Assembly (NCBI GenBank): GCA_947498815.1 | Contig: CANMLU010000020.1 | Coordinates: forward strand, 22,909 to 86,908 | Direction: 5' to 3' | Source: an uncultured Aquimarina sp. | Lineage (GTDB): Bacteria > Bacteroidota > Bacteroidia > Flavobacteriales > Flavobacteriaceae | Length of the DNA: 64,000 bases | Part shown: positions 24,844 to 36,400 of the stretch, piece after piece | Layout of the letters: every line of letters starts with the position of its first letter | How positions within the stretch are numbered: the stretch's first letter is position 1 | The notes under the pieces: generated by a model | What the model saw: only the letters and a program-made list of their open reading frames with translations | The model's database searches: none | What the model was told of the DNA's origin: nothing | Program-made: the position numbers and the translations under genes

Positions 24844-27800
24844 TTATTCTATTATCAATTTTCTAACTTGGTTACCTTTGCTGGTCTCTAAAAGAATAAA
24901 ATATATACCAGAGGTTAATTGTGACAAGTCATAATCAAAAACATACCTGTCTTTTCCTTCTTCTTTATGTGTAGCACCTACTTGATTATTGTTAACGACA
25001 CTAAAAATCTTAACACTTACTGGAAGAATCTCTGGAAGTTTAACATCAACACTAAATTTACCAGTACGTGTTGGATTGGGATAAATTTTATAATCGAACT
25101 TAGCCGTGATTTCTGATCCAGAGATGTCATTATTAGTATCATCTTCTTCAAATTCTCTTTCGACTACTATAATTCGTTTGGTTTTAATATCCGAACACAA
25201 CCCTCTATCTATGTCGAGTGTAATTTCATATTCTCCTGGATCAGCAATAGACATCTCTGCATAATGATTATCTTCATACTCTATTTGTGCTTCTTCAGGA
25301 AACGTCCACACCACATTATCTGGTATAGGATCACTTATATTAACGACCACAAACTGCTCCCCTACAAATACTTGTGTTGAAGCCACAAAATCGGCAGAGA
25401 TGACATTATCGGTTGTATCAACAAAGATGCTATCTAATGCTGTACATCCGTCAGAGCTTGTTACTTTGACTTCATAAATTCCTGATTCAGAAACCTCAAT
25501 TACAGGATTTGTACTATTAAATCCATTTGTAGAGGTCCATTGATATGTTATGTTAGTGCCAGAAAGGGTAGCATCAAGAATCGTACTTTGATCTTTACAC
25601 AAAGTAATATCTTCACCTAGGTCGATTTTTACTCGTTCTGTGTTTTTGATATTAATTAACTGAGAGATTTTACAGCCTTTAGCATCTGTTACTATAACTT
25701 CATAATCTCCTGCACAAATGTTTGTTAAATTTTTATCATTACTATTTGTATTCCATTTATAAGAATATGGAGGAGCTCCTCCGGTTATATCCAAAGTAAT
25801 TGCAGCATTACAACCCTCATAACAAGTTGGGACAGTAGTGCTATAGGTAAGGGATAATGCCTTTGGAGGGTCTATTTTGATTTCGTTTACTGCCGTACAA
25901 CCACGAGAATCAAATACAGACACACTATATACCCCACCAGGTTGAACATTTTCTATTTGATTAGAAATTGAACCATCACTCCATCTATAGCTGTAAGGAG
26001 CTGTTCCCCCTTTTACTTGTGCAACTACAGTCCAGTCATTTTGATCACCACAATTTATATAATCAGCAGTAAAAGTAAGCTCAATAGGATCAGGATCCCT
26101 TATAAAAAACACATCACTTTGAACGGTGCTTCCCACAGCATCTGTGATCTTAGCATAATATCCACCCGCTTCTATTCTTGATAAAACCTGATTATTAGAG
26201 CCAACAACATCATTATCAGCATTATACCACTGATACCCGTATTGCAAACTAGCACTAAAAGGCACACCACCATCGACCACGGCTGTAATACTTCCTGATG
26301 TAGTATCTCCATTACAAGAAATCACATTTTGTTCTTCTACAACAACAGTTAATGTAGGGGGTACAAATAAATCAACATCATCTATTATTAGCTTACAGTT
26401 GTTGGCATCGGTGATCGTTAACGCATACTTTTCAGGGCCTATATTTTCTAATCTATCGGTTGTAACCGATAGTAAATTACCCCTTGCATCAAACCACTCA
26501 TACTGATACGGTTGAGTGCCACCACGAACATCAGCTATTATTCTTCCATCTAGAATTGTATTAGATGAAGGATAACGTCTATCAAAAGAAACAAATAACG
26601 TATTTGGTTCTTTAATTGTAATTTTCTTAGAAAAACTACAATGATTGGCATCGGTTACCTCTATAGTATAATCCCCTGCTCTATGTCCATTAATATCTTC
26701 GGTTATTTCTCCATTACTCCATCTAAACAGATATGGTAACACCCCGCCCTTGACCGTAATATCGATCGCACCATCTGTACCATTGTTACATAATACATCG
26801 GTTATATTTTCAGAAATTGATAATGGGTCCGGTTCATCTACCGTATATGTATCCGAAGTTTTATTTCCATTTTCATCGGTAACCACCACTGTATATATTC
26901 CAGCATTAACGGTTTCGGTTTGACTTTCTGTAAATAAAATAACACTAGGGTTTTTCTCTTCATACCATTCATAAGAATATTCTCCTATTCCTCCTATTGT
27001 GGCTGTACTTAAAGGTATTAATGTTTCTTTCCCATTACATTGTACTCCATCATCTTCAGTTAAATGCACTATTTCAACAATTAGTTGATTGGGTTCGGTG
27101 ATTTCTCGTTCCAAGGTCAATACACAATTTTTTGCGTCGGTAACTTCCAATACATAGATACCTGTACTAAGATTTTTAATATTTTGGGTTATGGCATTGT
27201 ATGAATCATCCTTTTTATTTGTCCATTGAAAAGAATAGGGCTTGGTACCTCCATTGATCTCTAAAGTTATGCTACCATTTCCTGTATTGAAACCCGATAG
27301 GTTTATAGGTACTAAATTAACAACTTCTAGAGGAGTATCAGGTTCTTCAACTGGTATTGATAATAAAGAAGCAGTACAAAGATTATTATCGATAACCACT
27401 AGATCATATGTTCCTGCAGTAATGTTCTCTAAATCTTCTGATGAATCTGCAAAATCAGAATCTTCGGCTTTTGTCCATCTAAAAGTATATGGTAAATATT
27501 CTCCAGTATCTGGATCAACGGGTCCGCCAGACGCAGAAATATTAATCGCTCCTGTTGATGCACCATTGCAATTCACGTGAATCGGATCACCATCAAGTTC
27601 TACTTTTAATTCTTCAGGTTGTTTTAAATCAAAAGTAGTCTCTGCTTCAGTACCTTCAACATCTCTTACAACTACTTTATATACTCCTGATCCTATGTCA
27701 CTAAGCTTATCTAGCGTAAGGTCTGTATTTATTTGTGTTACTACAGCACCATCAACATTGTACCATTTGTACTCAAAATCTGAAGGATTAGAATCAATGG

Positions 27801-30800
27801 GAAATCCTCCTGTTACTGTTGCCAAAAGTTCTCCCAATTCATCATTGTAACAAAGCACCGGTATGGTCTCTTCAATTTCTACCTTCATAGCAAGTGGTTC
27901 CCGAACCTCGAATTTTGCGGTTGATGTACAACCTTTTTCATCGGTTACTGTTACCGTATATTTTCCCGCTACAACATCTTGTATATTCTGATCGCTACTA
28001 CCAAAAGTTGGATCATTTTCTCTTGTCCAGCTATATGATAGCATCCCTACTCCATTTGTAACACCAATAGCTATACTTCCATTATTTCCTCCCAAAGTAG
28101 TAACCGGTTGATTCAACAGTTCTTCGATCTTAATTTCTAAAGGTTGCCCTATAATAATATCTATAGCCTTATCAATTTCACAACCATTAGCATCCTTTAA
28201 CCATACCTTATAAGAACCTGCACTTAAACCTTCAAATTTAAGATCGGTCAAATCATTTTCGTTTGTATACGAATTTTTATCATCTATTGAAAAGAAATAA
28301 GGTTTTGTTCCTCCCACGGGAGATAAAATTATCTGGCCATCTGCAATCCCAAAACAAGAGGCATCATTCTTGTCTAATGATAATGATACTGGATCTGGTT
28401 GTTCAAACTCATGTGAATCTTCTGCATCGGTATATCCATCTTTAACAACAACTTTGTAATTGCCAATAGATACATCTGGCAGTATATTTGAAGTTTCTCC
28501 GTTAAGTTGTGTCCCATCTTTATACCATGTGTACGAATAACTCTCAGATCCCCCAATTGCCGATGCTTCTAATGTGCCGCTCCCCAAATTACATAAAATT
28601 TCAGAGAACTCACTAATCGTTACTTCAAGTTTATCGGGCTGTCTTATTTCAATAGCATCCAATGTAACAGAACAAGAAGTATCATCGGTTATTGTAGCCA
28701 CATAGTCACCTGCCTTAAGCCCACTTATCGTAGTGCCTGTATTAGCAATACTTATACCATCATGGGTCCAGCTCACGGTATATTCTGGTGAGGTATTTCT
28801 TGGCACACCTCCTATGATATCCAATTTAATTTCTCCGGCCGACCCACCAAAAATAGTATTATCAGTTCTATCGATAGAAAAAGCACTTATTTCGTCGGGT
28901 TGTTCAATAGGAACACGGTCTGAAGCCGGTGATTCACAATCACTATTATTTGCATCCCTTACTACAAACTGATATCCCGTAATAGGGTTTGCCAACACAT
29001 TAAATGTGTTACTATCTTGCCATTGCAGATCGTTTATACCGTTCAAGATGGCATACTGGTAGTTGCCAGATGCCCCTCCTTTTGCAGTTACTTGTATAGT
29101 CGCTTTTTCTCCAAAACATTTAATTTTTGTTGTTTCCGCTACATTATCAATCTCAACGGGCAAAGGAACATTATCAAATCTAATATCTTCCTGTTTTGTT
29201 TCACCCGATCTATTATCGATTACAACCACGCCATAGTTAGCTTGTTTTCCTGTAATAGAAACACCTGTAGCGTATGGATTTCCGTCTTTGGTCCACGAGA
29301 TGTTATACGGTGGATAACCGCCTTTAATATCTTCAACAGACAACTCTCCATCACTAGCTTCGCTGCAACTTGGGTCTTTCTTTTTGATGGTAAATGTAAT
29401 AGGTTCTGGGTTACTAATTGTGGGTAAAACAATATCTTGTTCACACCCATTTGCATCATGATACCTAATGGTATGTGTGCCATGCGGTAGTTCTGTAATT
29501 AAGAAACCATCATTATATGCAAGGTCACTTTTTATACCGGTACTGTTATTTGTATCACCATCTAATAATATTTCATATTTATAATAGGGTACCAACGTAT
29601 TTTGCGTAAAAGCAGTACCGCCCGTTACAGTATTGATTTTAATTTTTGTATCATTTGCACCCTGTGCTCCTGGCGGGGTCACTTCGCCTTCATTATGCGC
29701 TATAGGATTACTAATTTTTTCAATATCAATCGAAACCGCTTTAATTTGTACTCCATTATCCTCTCTACCTGTACAATCATTACTATCTTTTACACGCACC
29801 TTATAAATAGCTGGTGCTAATCCCTCAATTTTTATGGGTAGCTCACTAGAGGTAAAACTATTAGTACTATAATTAGTACCGTTATCTAAACTATAAAAAT
29901 ACGGTCCTGTACCTCCTGATACTTGTGTAATATTGATACTACCATCATTGGATTCAAAACATAACTGATCGTTGCCTTTTACCGCTTCAAAGCCCACTGG
30001 GTCTGGAACAACCACAGGAAAATTTTCTGGATCTGGTGGTACCATACATGACAATATTCCTGTATTACTATTATATCCAGAAATTTCGATACGGTAGGTA
30101 CCCCCATTTAAGGTTTGATTATTTCTATTAAATGTATATTGCCACTCACCATTTACCAATTGTAGTGGGTTGTCTTTTGCTTTTAATATATTATTTTCTA
30201 CAGATTGATATTCACCGTTTCTAAGTTGTAACAGGTTTATATAGATATCCTCATCCGGTTTAAGGTTTCTATCAAAATACATAGTCATTTCTACGCTTTG
30301 ATCGGCGCATTTTGGTTGTGTAATTTCTGGAACCCTTGTTAAATTGGGTGGTGGGGGTAAAAATTGGACCGAAAGGATATTTACAAAATCCTCATTATAC
30401 TCGGTCAACCTTTTGGTATCATCACATTTTGGATTTATCCGTATTTGAATATTTTTACCTACGATTGTTTGCTGATCTGCAACCTTGCTAAATAAATCAG
30501 ATGGTTTTAATGTTATGGCTTGTTGACCATTTTTGCCTGGAATATCTCTCCAAATCGGAGGGTTCCATCGTTCTGGCCCAGTATACGCATTCTTTGCAGC
30601 TTTTGCATTATTAAGGGTTGTTAATTGAGGCATACATTCTGAGAGTTCTTGATTAATACTAATACATTTATCAAGTGCATCCTGAGCCCTATCAACCTCG
30701 CTCTTAAGAAATGTCCAATCAGGATGCTCCTCTTCTGGACCGGGGTATACCCAGTCCAGAAATTGCCATTTGTAGGTACTAACTGGATTTGCATAACCCG

Positions 30801-31338
30801 GGGTCGCTACTAGGTTAATACCAGTGGTGGTGCATCCTGTTTCTATAGATGTTATAGGGGTGTTTTTATCTTCAAAACGTATTGCGGGTTTTGCGATGAT
30901 ATTAACCTTTGCATACCCCACTTCACCCCTACTTTGGTTAGAAAAAACCTCTTCTCTCTCAAATCGCTTATTATAACAACTTTCAACATCAACTGTTATT
31001 GTTTGCCATTGTTCGGTTGCATTAGCCCTACATCCATTGGAACCACTTGTTCTTCTTAGATTATGAAACTCTATACCTTTTAATTTTTTATTCTCATTAA
31101 AAGCATAAGGAGTAGATTCAAAAGAACGGTCAGAAAATGCTTGACCTACACTAGATCCAAAAACGAATACCTCTTGACCTGACTCGAACTTAAGCTTTAT
31201 ATATTGTAATCCATGGCTTTGACATGTTGCTTCCCCATGTCCCACATACCCATCTATTGTAATTACATACTCTTTATCTTGGGCTTGTGTGATAAAAAGA
31301 TTAAACAGTATAAGTAGTAATAGTATTATCTTTTTCAT
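24844..31338 (-). CDS. Giant SprB-repeat surface protein with T9SS sorting domain
   Basis: 2164-residue secreted protein. A signal peptide (MKKIILLLLILFNLFITQAQ) is followed by a cysteine-containing N-terminal region (about 25-440) and then 17 SprB-type repeats by my count (about 445-1960), each with a GGxxPYxxxW core and a DAxxC-like end. A PKD-like domain follows, and a C-terminal T9SS type A sorting domain (last ~80 residues: IYPNPTRTGKF...GIYFILLETSKGNQVRKLIIE). SprB of Flavobacterium johnsoniae is the mobile gliding adhesin, but such repeats also occur in non-motility adhesins. It is the last of five tightly packed leftward genes (12-bp gap to the fibronectin protein), followed by Imm11-like genes. 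It probably acts as the exposed adhesin or stalk of the cluster. Confidence 0.85.
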   Translation of the reverse strand: MKKIILLLLILFNLFITQAQDKEYVITIDGYVGHGEATCQSHGLQYIKLKFESGQEVFVFGSSVGQAFSDRSFESTPYAFNENKKLKGIEFHNLRRTSGSNGCRANATEQWQTITVDVESCYNKRFEREEVFSNQSRGEVGYAKVNIIAKPAIRFEDKNTPITSIETGCTTTGINLVATPGYANPVSTYKWQFLDWVYPGPEEEHPDWTFLKSEVDRAQDALDKCISINQELSECMPQLTTLNNAKAAKNAYTGPERWNPPIWRDIPGKNGQQAITLKPSDLFSKVADQQTIVGKNIQIRINPKCDDTKRLTEYNEDFVNILSVQFLPPPPNLTRVPEITQPKCADQSVEMTMYFDRNLKPDEDIYINLLQLRNGEYQSVENNILKAKDNPLQLVNGEWQYTFNRNNQTLNGGTYRIEISGYNSNTGILSCMVPPDPENFPVVVPDPVGFEAVKGNDQLCFESNDGSINITQVSGGTGPYFYSLDNGTNYSTNSFTSSELPIKIEGLAPAIYKVRVKDSNDCTGREDNGVQIKAVSIDIEKISNPIAHNEGEVTPPGAQGANDTKIKINTVTGGTAFTQNTLVPYYKYEILLDGDTNNSTGIKSDLAYNDGFLITELPHGTHTIRYHDANGCEQDIVLPTISNPEPITFTIKKKDPSCSEASDGELSVEDIKGGYPPYNISWTKDGNPYATGVSITGKQANYGVVVIDNRSGETKQEDIRFDNVPLPVEIDNVAETTKIKCFGEKATIQVTAKGGASGNYQYAILNGINDLQWQDSNTFNVLANPITGYQFVVRDANNSDCESPASDRVPIEQPDEISAFSIDRTDNTIFGGSAGEIKLDIIGGVPRNTSPEYTVSWTHDGISIANTGTTISGLKAGDYVATITDDTSCSVTLDAIEIRQPDKLEVTISEFSEILCNLGSGTLEASAIGGSESYSYTWYKDGTQLNGETSNILPDVSIGNYKVVVKDGYTDAEDSHEFEQPDPVSLSLDKNDASCFGIADGQIILSPVGGTKPYFFSIDDKNSYTNENDLTDLKFEGLSAGSYKVWLKDANGCEIDKAIDIIIGQPLEIKIEELLNQPVTTLGGNNGSIAIGVTNGVGMLSYSWTRENDPTFGSSDQNIQDVVAGKYTVTVTDEKGCTSTAKFEVREPLAMKVEIEETIPVLCYNDELGELLATVTGGFPIDSNPSDFEYKWYNVDGAVVTQINTDLTLDKLSDIGSGVYKVVVRDVEGTEAETTFDLKQPEELKVELDGDPIHVNCNGASTGAINISASGGPVDPDTGEYLPYTFRWTKAEDSDFADSSEDLENITAGTYDLVVIDNNLCTASLLSIPVEEPDTPLEVVNLVPINLSGFNTGNGSITLEINGGTKPYSFQWTNKKDDSYNAITQNIKNLSTGIYVLEVTDAKNCVLTLEREITEPNQLIVEIVHLTEDDGVQCNGKETLIPLSTATIGGIGEYSYEWYEEKNPSVILFTESQTETVNAGIYTVVVTDENGNKTSDTYTVDEPDPLSISENITDVLCNNGTDGAIDITVKGGVLPYLFRWSNGEITEDINGHRAGDYTIEVTDANHCSFSKKITIKEPNTLFVSFDRRYPSSNTILDGRIIADVRGGTQPYQYEWFDARGNLLSVTTDRLENIGPEKYALTITDANNCKLIIDDVDLFVPPTLTVVVEEQNVISCNGDTTSGSITAVVDGGVPFSASLQYGYQWYNADNDVVGSNNQVLSRIEAGGYYAKITDAVGSTVQSDVFFIRDPDPIELTFTADYINCGDQNDWTVVAQVKGGTAPYSYRWSDGSISNQIENVQPGGVYSVSVFDSRGCTAVNEIKIDPPKALSLTYSTTVPTCYEGCNAAITLDITGGAPPYSYKWNTNSNDKNLTNICAGDYEVIVTDAKGCKISQLINIKNTERVKIDLGEDITLCKDQSTILDATLSGTNITYQWTSTNGFNSTNPVIEVSESGIYEVKVTSSDGCTALDSIFVDTTDNVISADFVASTQVFVGEQFVVVNISDPIPDNVVWTFPEEAQIEYEDNHYAEMSIADPGEYEITLDIDRGLCSDIKTKRIIVVEREFEEDDTNNDISGSEITAKFDYKIYPNPTRTGKFSVDVKLPEILPVSVKIFSVVNNNQVGATHKEEGKDRYVFDYDLSQLTSGIYFILLETSKGNQVRKLIIE

Positions 31339-31350
31339 ACTCTTAAAATT

Positions 31351-33459
31351 TTAATATTCTACGTTAATTTTTTTGATAGGCGATTTTGCACCAGACTTAA
31401 ATACTGCCTGCAACATATACTGGTATGTTGTATTTACTTTTAAAGCACTATCTACAAAGTTTTTATCGCTGGCTTTGCATATTTTATACAATGTGGGTAT
31501 TGCATCTTCTTCTGATTTATATAGCCGATATGCTGCAATGTGGTCTGCGTTGTATTTCCAGTTGAGCACTATTTTTTTTTCTTCTCTGTTTACGGTGGCT
31601 TCAAATCTGCCTATAGCAGGTTTTACAGCCGCATCTGGTAAACTAATCGTAAGAGGTGCTGCCGGTGGTGATTCTAAACCAGAATCGTCTAGCGTAACGA
31701 GCGTATATAAATAGGTTATTAATGGTACTGCACCGGTATCTGTAAAACTATCCTGGGGTATCTGGGTTTCTGCCACCAACTCCCAAGGGGTATCTTTTCC
31801 TTTCTCTTTGCGATACACCAATGTTTTTACTGCATCAATACTGCTACTATGTTCCCATTTTAACATCACCCCTTCTTCAGCTGTTTTAAAAGATGCAAAA
31901 ACAGGTGTTGTAGGCGGTATGTGGTCTGGCTTTTTTAATATAAACACCTGCGAAAACCCCGAAGGGTTATAGCGTTTATCAAACGCCTGCACCTTGTAGT
32001 ACACCTTGGTGTTTAACGTTTTGATACTCACGGTATCTGTAATCGTGTTTTGTGGCACAGGTTTAAAGGTAATCTGCGTAAACTCTTCGTCTTTGGTATT
32101 TGCTCTAAAGACTCTGTATCCTAAAAAATCGGGTTCTATATTTGATTTCCATTGTAAGCGTACCACCCCGGTAGAATCAATTTTGCCGGTAAGACCCAAT
32201 GGTATTGCCGGTGGGGTATCATCTACAGGTTGTACCATTTTTGGAAAAGACACTCTTTTTGCACCGTGAACACCTATCGCGCTTATGGTAAAATAGTTAA
32301 TCACCCCTAGTTTTTGTATGGTAATCGATCTCGTATCTTTATGGATATTGGCACGAATAACTTCATAACCTGTATCAATTTGATTAGAACGGTTAAGCTC
32401 AAAATGAGATAGGGTTTCATATCCTTTTTCTGGAAACTCCCAAGTAATCACTGCACTTTGATTATCGGGTTGTAATCGTGCTTCGTTTATTGCAGGGGTA
32501 AAAGCCATAGGAGATTTTCCTTGTCCCGAAACCACATCCGATGGCGGTCCTGTTTCACCAAATGCCGAAATACCTTTTACTCTATATCTATAAATTGTAT
32601 TATTTTTTGGAAGACTATCTGTAAAAAAAATACGACTTGAGGATTCACTTTCTTTTTCTTTTTCGTTAAGGTTGATGATAGGGATATTATCGAGTGCTTT
32701 AAAATCGTTGCTATTATTGTCTGCTCTTTCTAGGATATAACTATTATATTCATTTTTAAGTAATTTATAGTTCCAGCTAAGCAATACATTTTTGTCGTTA
32801 AAAACCCCGATCAATTCTTGTGGTTTTGATAGCGGACGCTGATCTTCTAATCCCAAATAGACCCCACCGGATTTTATATTCAATTTTTCTTGAGGAACAG
32901 CACTATAAACGGTATACAGGTACCGCTCGTTTGCTTTTACATCCTTATCTACATACGACAATCCAGAAAACTGTGCTACTTTAAAATCAAGATCGGCAGC
33001 ATACAAAGCAAAGGTAAATCTCTGCTCTAATACCTGTGCCTGGTTTATGATATTGATCAATGGGCTACCACCTTCTTCAAGCTCTACCTCAAAGTCATCA
33101 CCATAAATCGCTTGCGCAGCAATAGCTGCATAGTCACTTTGATTTACAAATTGCTCCCATTCTTCTAATGGTTTTGGAAGCATTGGGAACGTAACCAACT
33201 TTTTGACAATTGGTTCTTTAAGAATTTGTTTGTCTATCACAATTGTTTTTCTCTCTATGGTAAAACCATATTGGATTGCATATTTCCATGAAGATGGTGT
33301 ATTTACTCCCCATCTAAGCTTAATCGCATCTTTTGTAGCCATACCAATCACTTTTACGGTTGGTTCTTCGTCTCCGATAGGTTGCTGGGCATGTATTGTA
33401 CAAGAAATAAAGGCCAGGAGTATACCAATACTATATTTTAAGATCTTATTCTTCATCAT
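31351..33459 (-). CDS. Secreted fibronectin type III repeat protein
   Basis: 702-residue protein with signal peptide (LKYSIGILLAFISCTIHAQ) and at least four fibronectin type III-like beta-sandwich repeats between about residues 210 and 700. These are recognised from recurring W/L-x-W...Y(R/K)VFR...Y(Y/R)YRV patterns (for example YSIL-, GYRVFRANTKD and AAYRLYKSEED segments). There is no T9SS sorting domain, so it may remain periplasmic or attach to the outer membrane through partners. Its start overlaps the end of the 1542-residue gene by 14 bp and it is 12 bp from the SprB-type gene, which points to translational coupling and a joint assembly. Confidence 0.75.
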   Translation of the reverse strand: MMKNKILKYSIGILLAFISCTIHAQQPIGDEEPTVKVIGMATKDAIKLRWGVNTPSSWKYAIQYGFTIERKTIVIDKQILKEPIVKKLVTFPMLPKPLEEWEQFVNQSDYAAIAAQAIYGDDFEVELEEGGSPLINIINQAQVLEQRFTFALYAADLDFKVAQFSGLSYVDKDVKANERYLYTVYSAVPQEKLNIKSGGVYLGLEDQRPLSKPQELIGVFNDKNVLLSWNYKLLKNEYNSYILERADNNSNDFKALDNIPIINLNEKEKESESSSRIFFTDSLPKNNTIYRYRVKGISAFGETGPPSDVVSGQGKSPMAFTPAINEARLQPDNQSAVITWEFPEKGYETLSHFELNRSNQIDTGYEVIRANIHKDTRSITIQKLGVINYFTISAIGVHGAKRVSFPKMVQPVDDTPPAIPLGLTGKIDSTGVVRLQWKSNIEPDFLGYRVFRANTKDEEFTQITFKPVPQNTITDTVSIKTLNTKVYYKVQAFDKRYNPSGFSQVFILKKPDHIPPTTPVFASFKTAEEGVMLKWEHSSSIDAVKTLVYRKEKGKDTPWELVAETQIPQDSFTDTGAVPLITYLYTLVTLDDSGLESPPAAPLTISLPDAAVKPAIGRFEATVNREEKKIVLNWKYNADHIAAYRLYKSEEDAIPTLYKICKASDKNFVDSALKVNTTYQYMLQAVFKSGAKSPIKKINVEY

Positions 33460-36400
33460 ATAATGGGTTATAATATTTTCTTATATCCCGAGCAGTATAT
33501 TGTAGCTGTCCCGGCAATTTGTATTCTAATTTTGTTTTATAATTTCCTTTGCGCATATGCGGAAATGACTTTACTACTAGATCATAGTAATACTCATTTT
33601 TACGCACCCATGATATATCAGAGTTTATTATTTGAATTCTTAAATCTTCAAAATCTTGTAAATAATACAACGTAAGGTTATACCTATAGGGCAAAAAGTC
33701 GTTATAACTATGAGTAGGCAGATCGTTTTCTATACTAGTAAGATACCATGATAAAGGCTCTACACCTTCTATTGGCGGTACTCCTACTTTTTCGGTATCT
33801 CTGGTTACCGAAAACCGATTTTCTAGCGGATACTCTTGATACAACAAAGGATAAATATGATTTTTATAATAGCTATCTTCTAATATAGCGGTGGCAACAA
33901 GTAACGGTTCATGACCACTATAGGCAGAACCCTCGAGCTCTGTAATATCAAATGGTTCTACAGGATCTATTTGGGTACTCAAGGCCAATCCATACGGAAA
34001 CGGTATCTGAACATAAAGATCATCATCCTTGTTAACAGCTTTCATTTTTTTATCAAAGGTGGTGTACTCACTAGTTCTAAACTTATAATCCAACAAGTCA
34101 CGATCTACTGCTTTTATCGCTGTACCGCTTAAGGTATTAGATCTCACACTCACCTCGTTGCCCTCTTCAGACTTATCCAGATTTTGAGATACATATTCTT
34201 CTTTTATATTATTAGCCACATTGTTATCACTTGGCGGTACCAATTTGATCATAACTTCGTAGTCTGTTTGCGTTGCAATTTGCTCGGGTAATTCGAAAGT
34301 TACTTGCTTATTGGCTGCATTATATTGAAAATCTTTTACAAACGAGTCTCCCGATGTTGTGTTCATTATCATTGTTTTTCTAAAACCAGGTGCCTGATCA
34401 AATAAATACTGCTGTCCTCGTTTTAGTTTTATATATGCCGTATTATATTCATCAATAAAGAAATACTTTTGATCCTTTACAGGATACATATATTCGATAT
34501 TACTAGGAGGTATTGTTTTTGGTGCTGTACCTGTAGTAAAAGTAATCTCTTTGGTCTCTAGAGAAACTTCTCCATCGTTTTTTATAACCTCCCAAGCGCC
34601 ATTAACCTGTTCTTCAAAATGCAGCTGCACATAGGCTTTAAGATCGGATTTTGGTGGTAAAATTTCGTGAGAATAGAATGTTGCCAAACTGTTGTATTTA
34701 TTCCATTTTACTTCTCCTTCAATAGGTTTCCCATCCTTGGTCAATTCAAATTTATCGAGCAATATTTTATATTTATGATCCCCACTATCGTCTGGTAATT
34801 CAAAAATCTTATTGACTTGTAGGTTAAAAGAAACCTGTGGCAACGCAAATACATCTACATCTTTTGATTCGTCTTTTGGAGCCATATCACCAATAACCAC
34901 AATTCCGTCAAGTGGGCTTCCTCCTATAACCTCACATTTATCACCAAGTTCTATTTTAAATCTAAAGCGTCCTTTTATCAAACCTCCTAACACACTGTAT
35001 TTACCACCTACATACCCTCGTAACCAAATTGGATTAGGTAACCGCGCTTGCATCAAAGCCGCTGCCGCACCTTTGAAAATTGTAATCTTCTTTCTTTTAC
35101 CAAATATTTTGAATTTAAGCCCTATTTCACCCTGAAAATAACCGTATGCTTGACCATTGGCATACCACCCATTAAGTCCTATTTGATCTGAAGACCCTTT
35201 ACATCTAGCTTCTCCATAATCCTTGACCATGATATCAAAACCAAGACCAGCACTAAAACTTGCATAGAAAATTAAAAATTTTAGATTTCCTGTAGACATG
35301 CTCCAATGAGAACCAAAAGCCAAGCCTTTACCAGACTCTAGCATATTAAGATCCCGCGTGTAGTCTAATTTTGAAATATCAAGCCCCAATATATCCGCTA
35401 CGACATCTGGTGGTGGCGGACTACCAGGAATATTATCCCCAGCCATAAAATAAGCTGCAGTTGTTAAATTGATTGGACCCAGATTCATTTTCACACCCAC
35501 AGGATGTTTTGGTGTACCAATCAATAAATGCCATTCATCTCTAGCAACATAAAAATCCAACTTTCCAGCCCTGCCATTATCATCAACACCTTCCAAAATT
35601 CCGAAATTGAGATATAATTCTGAACTACCATGAAATACATCATTTACAAAATCAAACTTAATAAATACGTTTGCAGAGATTCTTCCTTCTGGTCGATAAT
35701 CAGAAGCTGGTATATCATCGCCTTGAGAAATCAAAGCTAGTTTATCCTCCAATTTTTCATAGAAATCATTGGATATACCAGAAATCATTTCACCTTCTCC
35801 CTTAAAATAAACCTCTTGCAGTCCTCCAGATCTTAAAAAAGAAATCCCAAACTCTAGTGAGCCATGAAAAAGTTCTTCTGACCCTGTGGTAATTAATCCA
35901 ACTGTAGCCTTCATTCCAAAACCATTTTGTTTATATGGCTCATACACCACACCCGATGTTGAAGTACCAATAGTATTGTAAGCAGCCGACGGACTTAAAT
36001 CTACACCGGCCATCTTCATATGGTTATAAAAACCGCCGCCAAAAGAATTTAAAGAGAAGCCCGCAAAAACAGGCAAAGGTCGTGGAGGCTTAACATTCGC
36101 ATCTGCAAACCAATACCTAAAATCGTCTTTTTTACCAAAAAGCGCCTTGGCCTCGACCTCAAGACTCATTCCTACAGAAAACTTGGCGCCCACTGCACCA
36201 GCAAATCCAGTACCATATTCCTCATCATCTTCAAAAATAAAAACAGCCCCTTTTAACTCAAGGCCAGCTACTTCCATATTAACATTTATTCGTTCAAGAT
36301 CAATACCATCATATTTCCACTTATCCCTGCCGTCTTGATCCTGCAGTTTTGCTTTTATTGCCAATCTAGCTCCACCGCCATTACCACCATCACCTTCAGA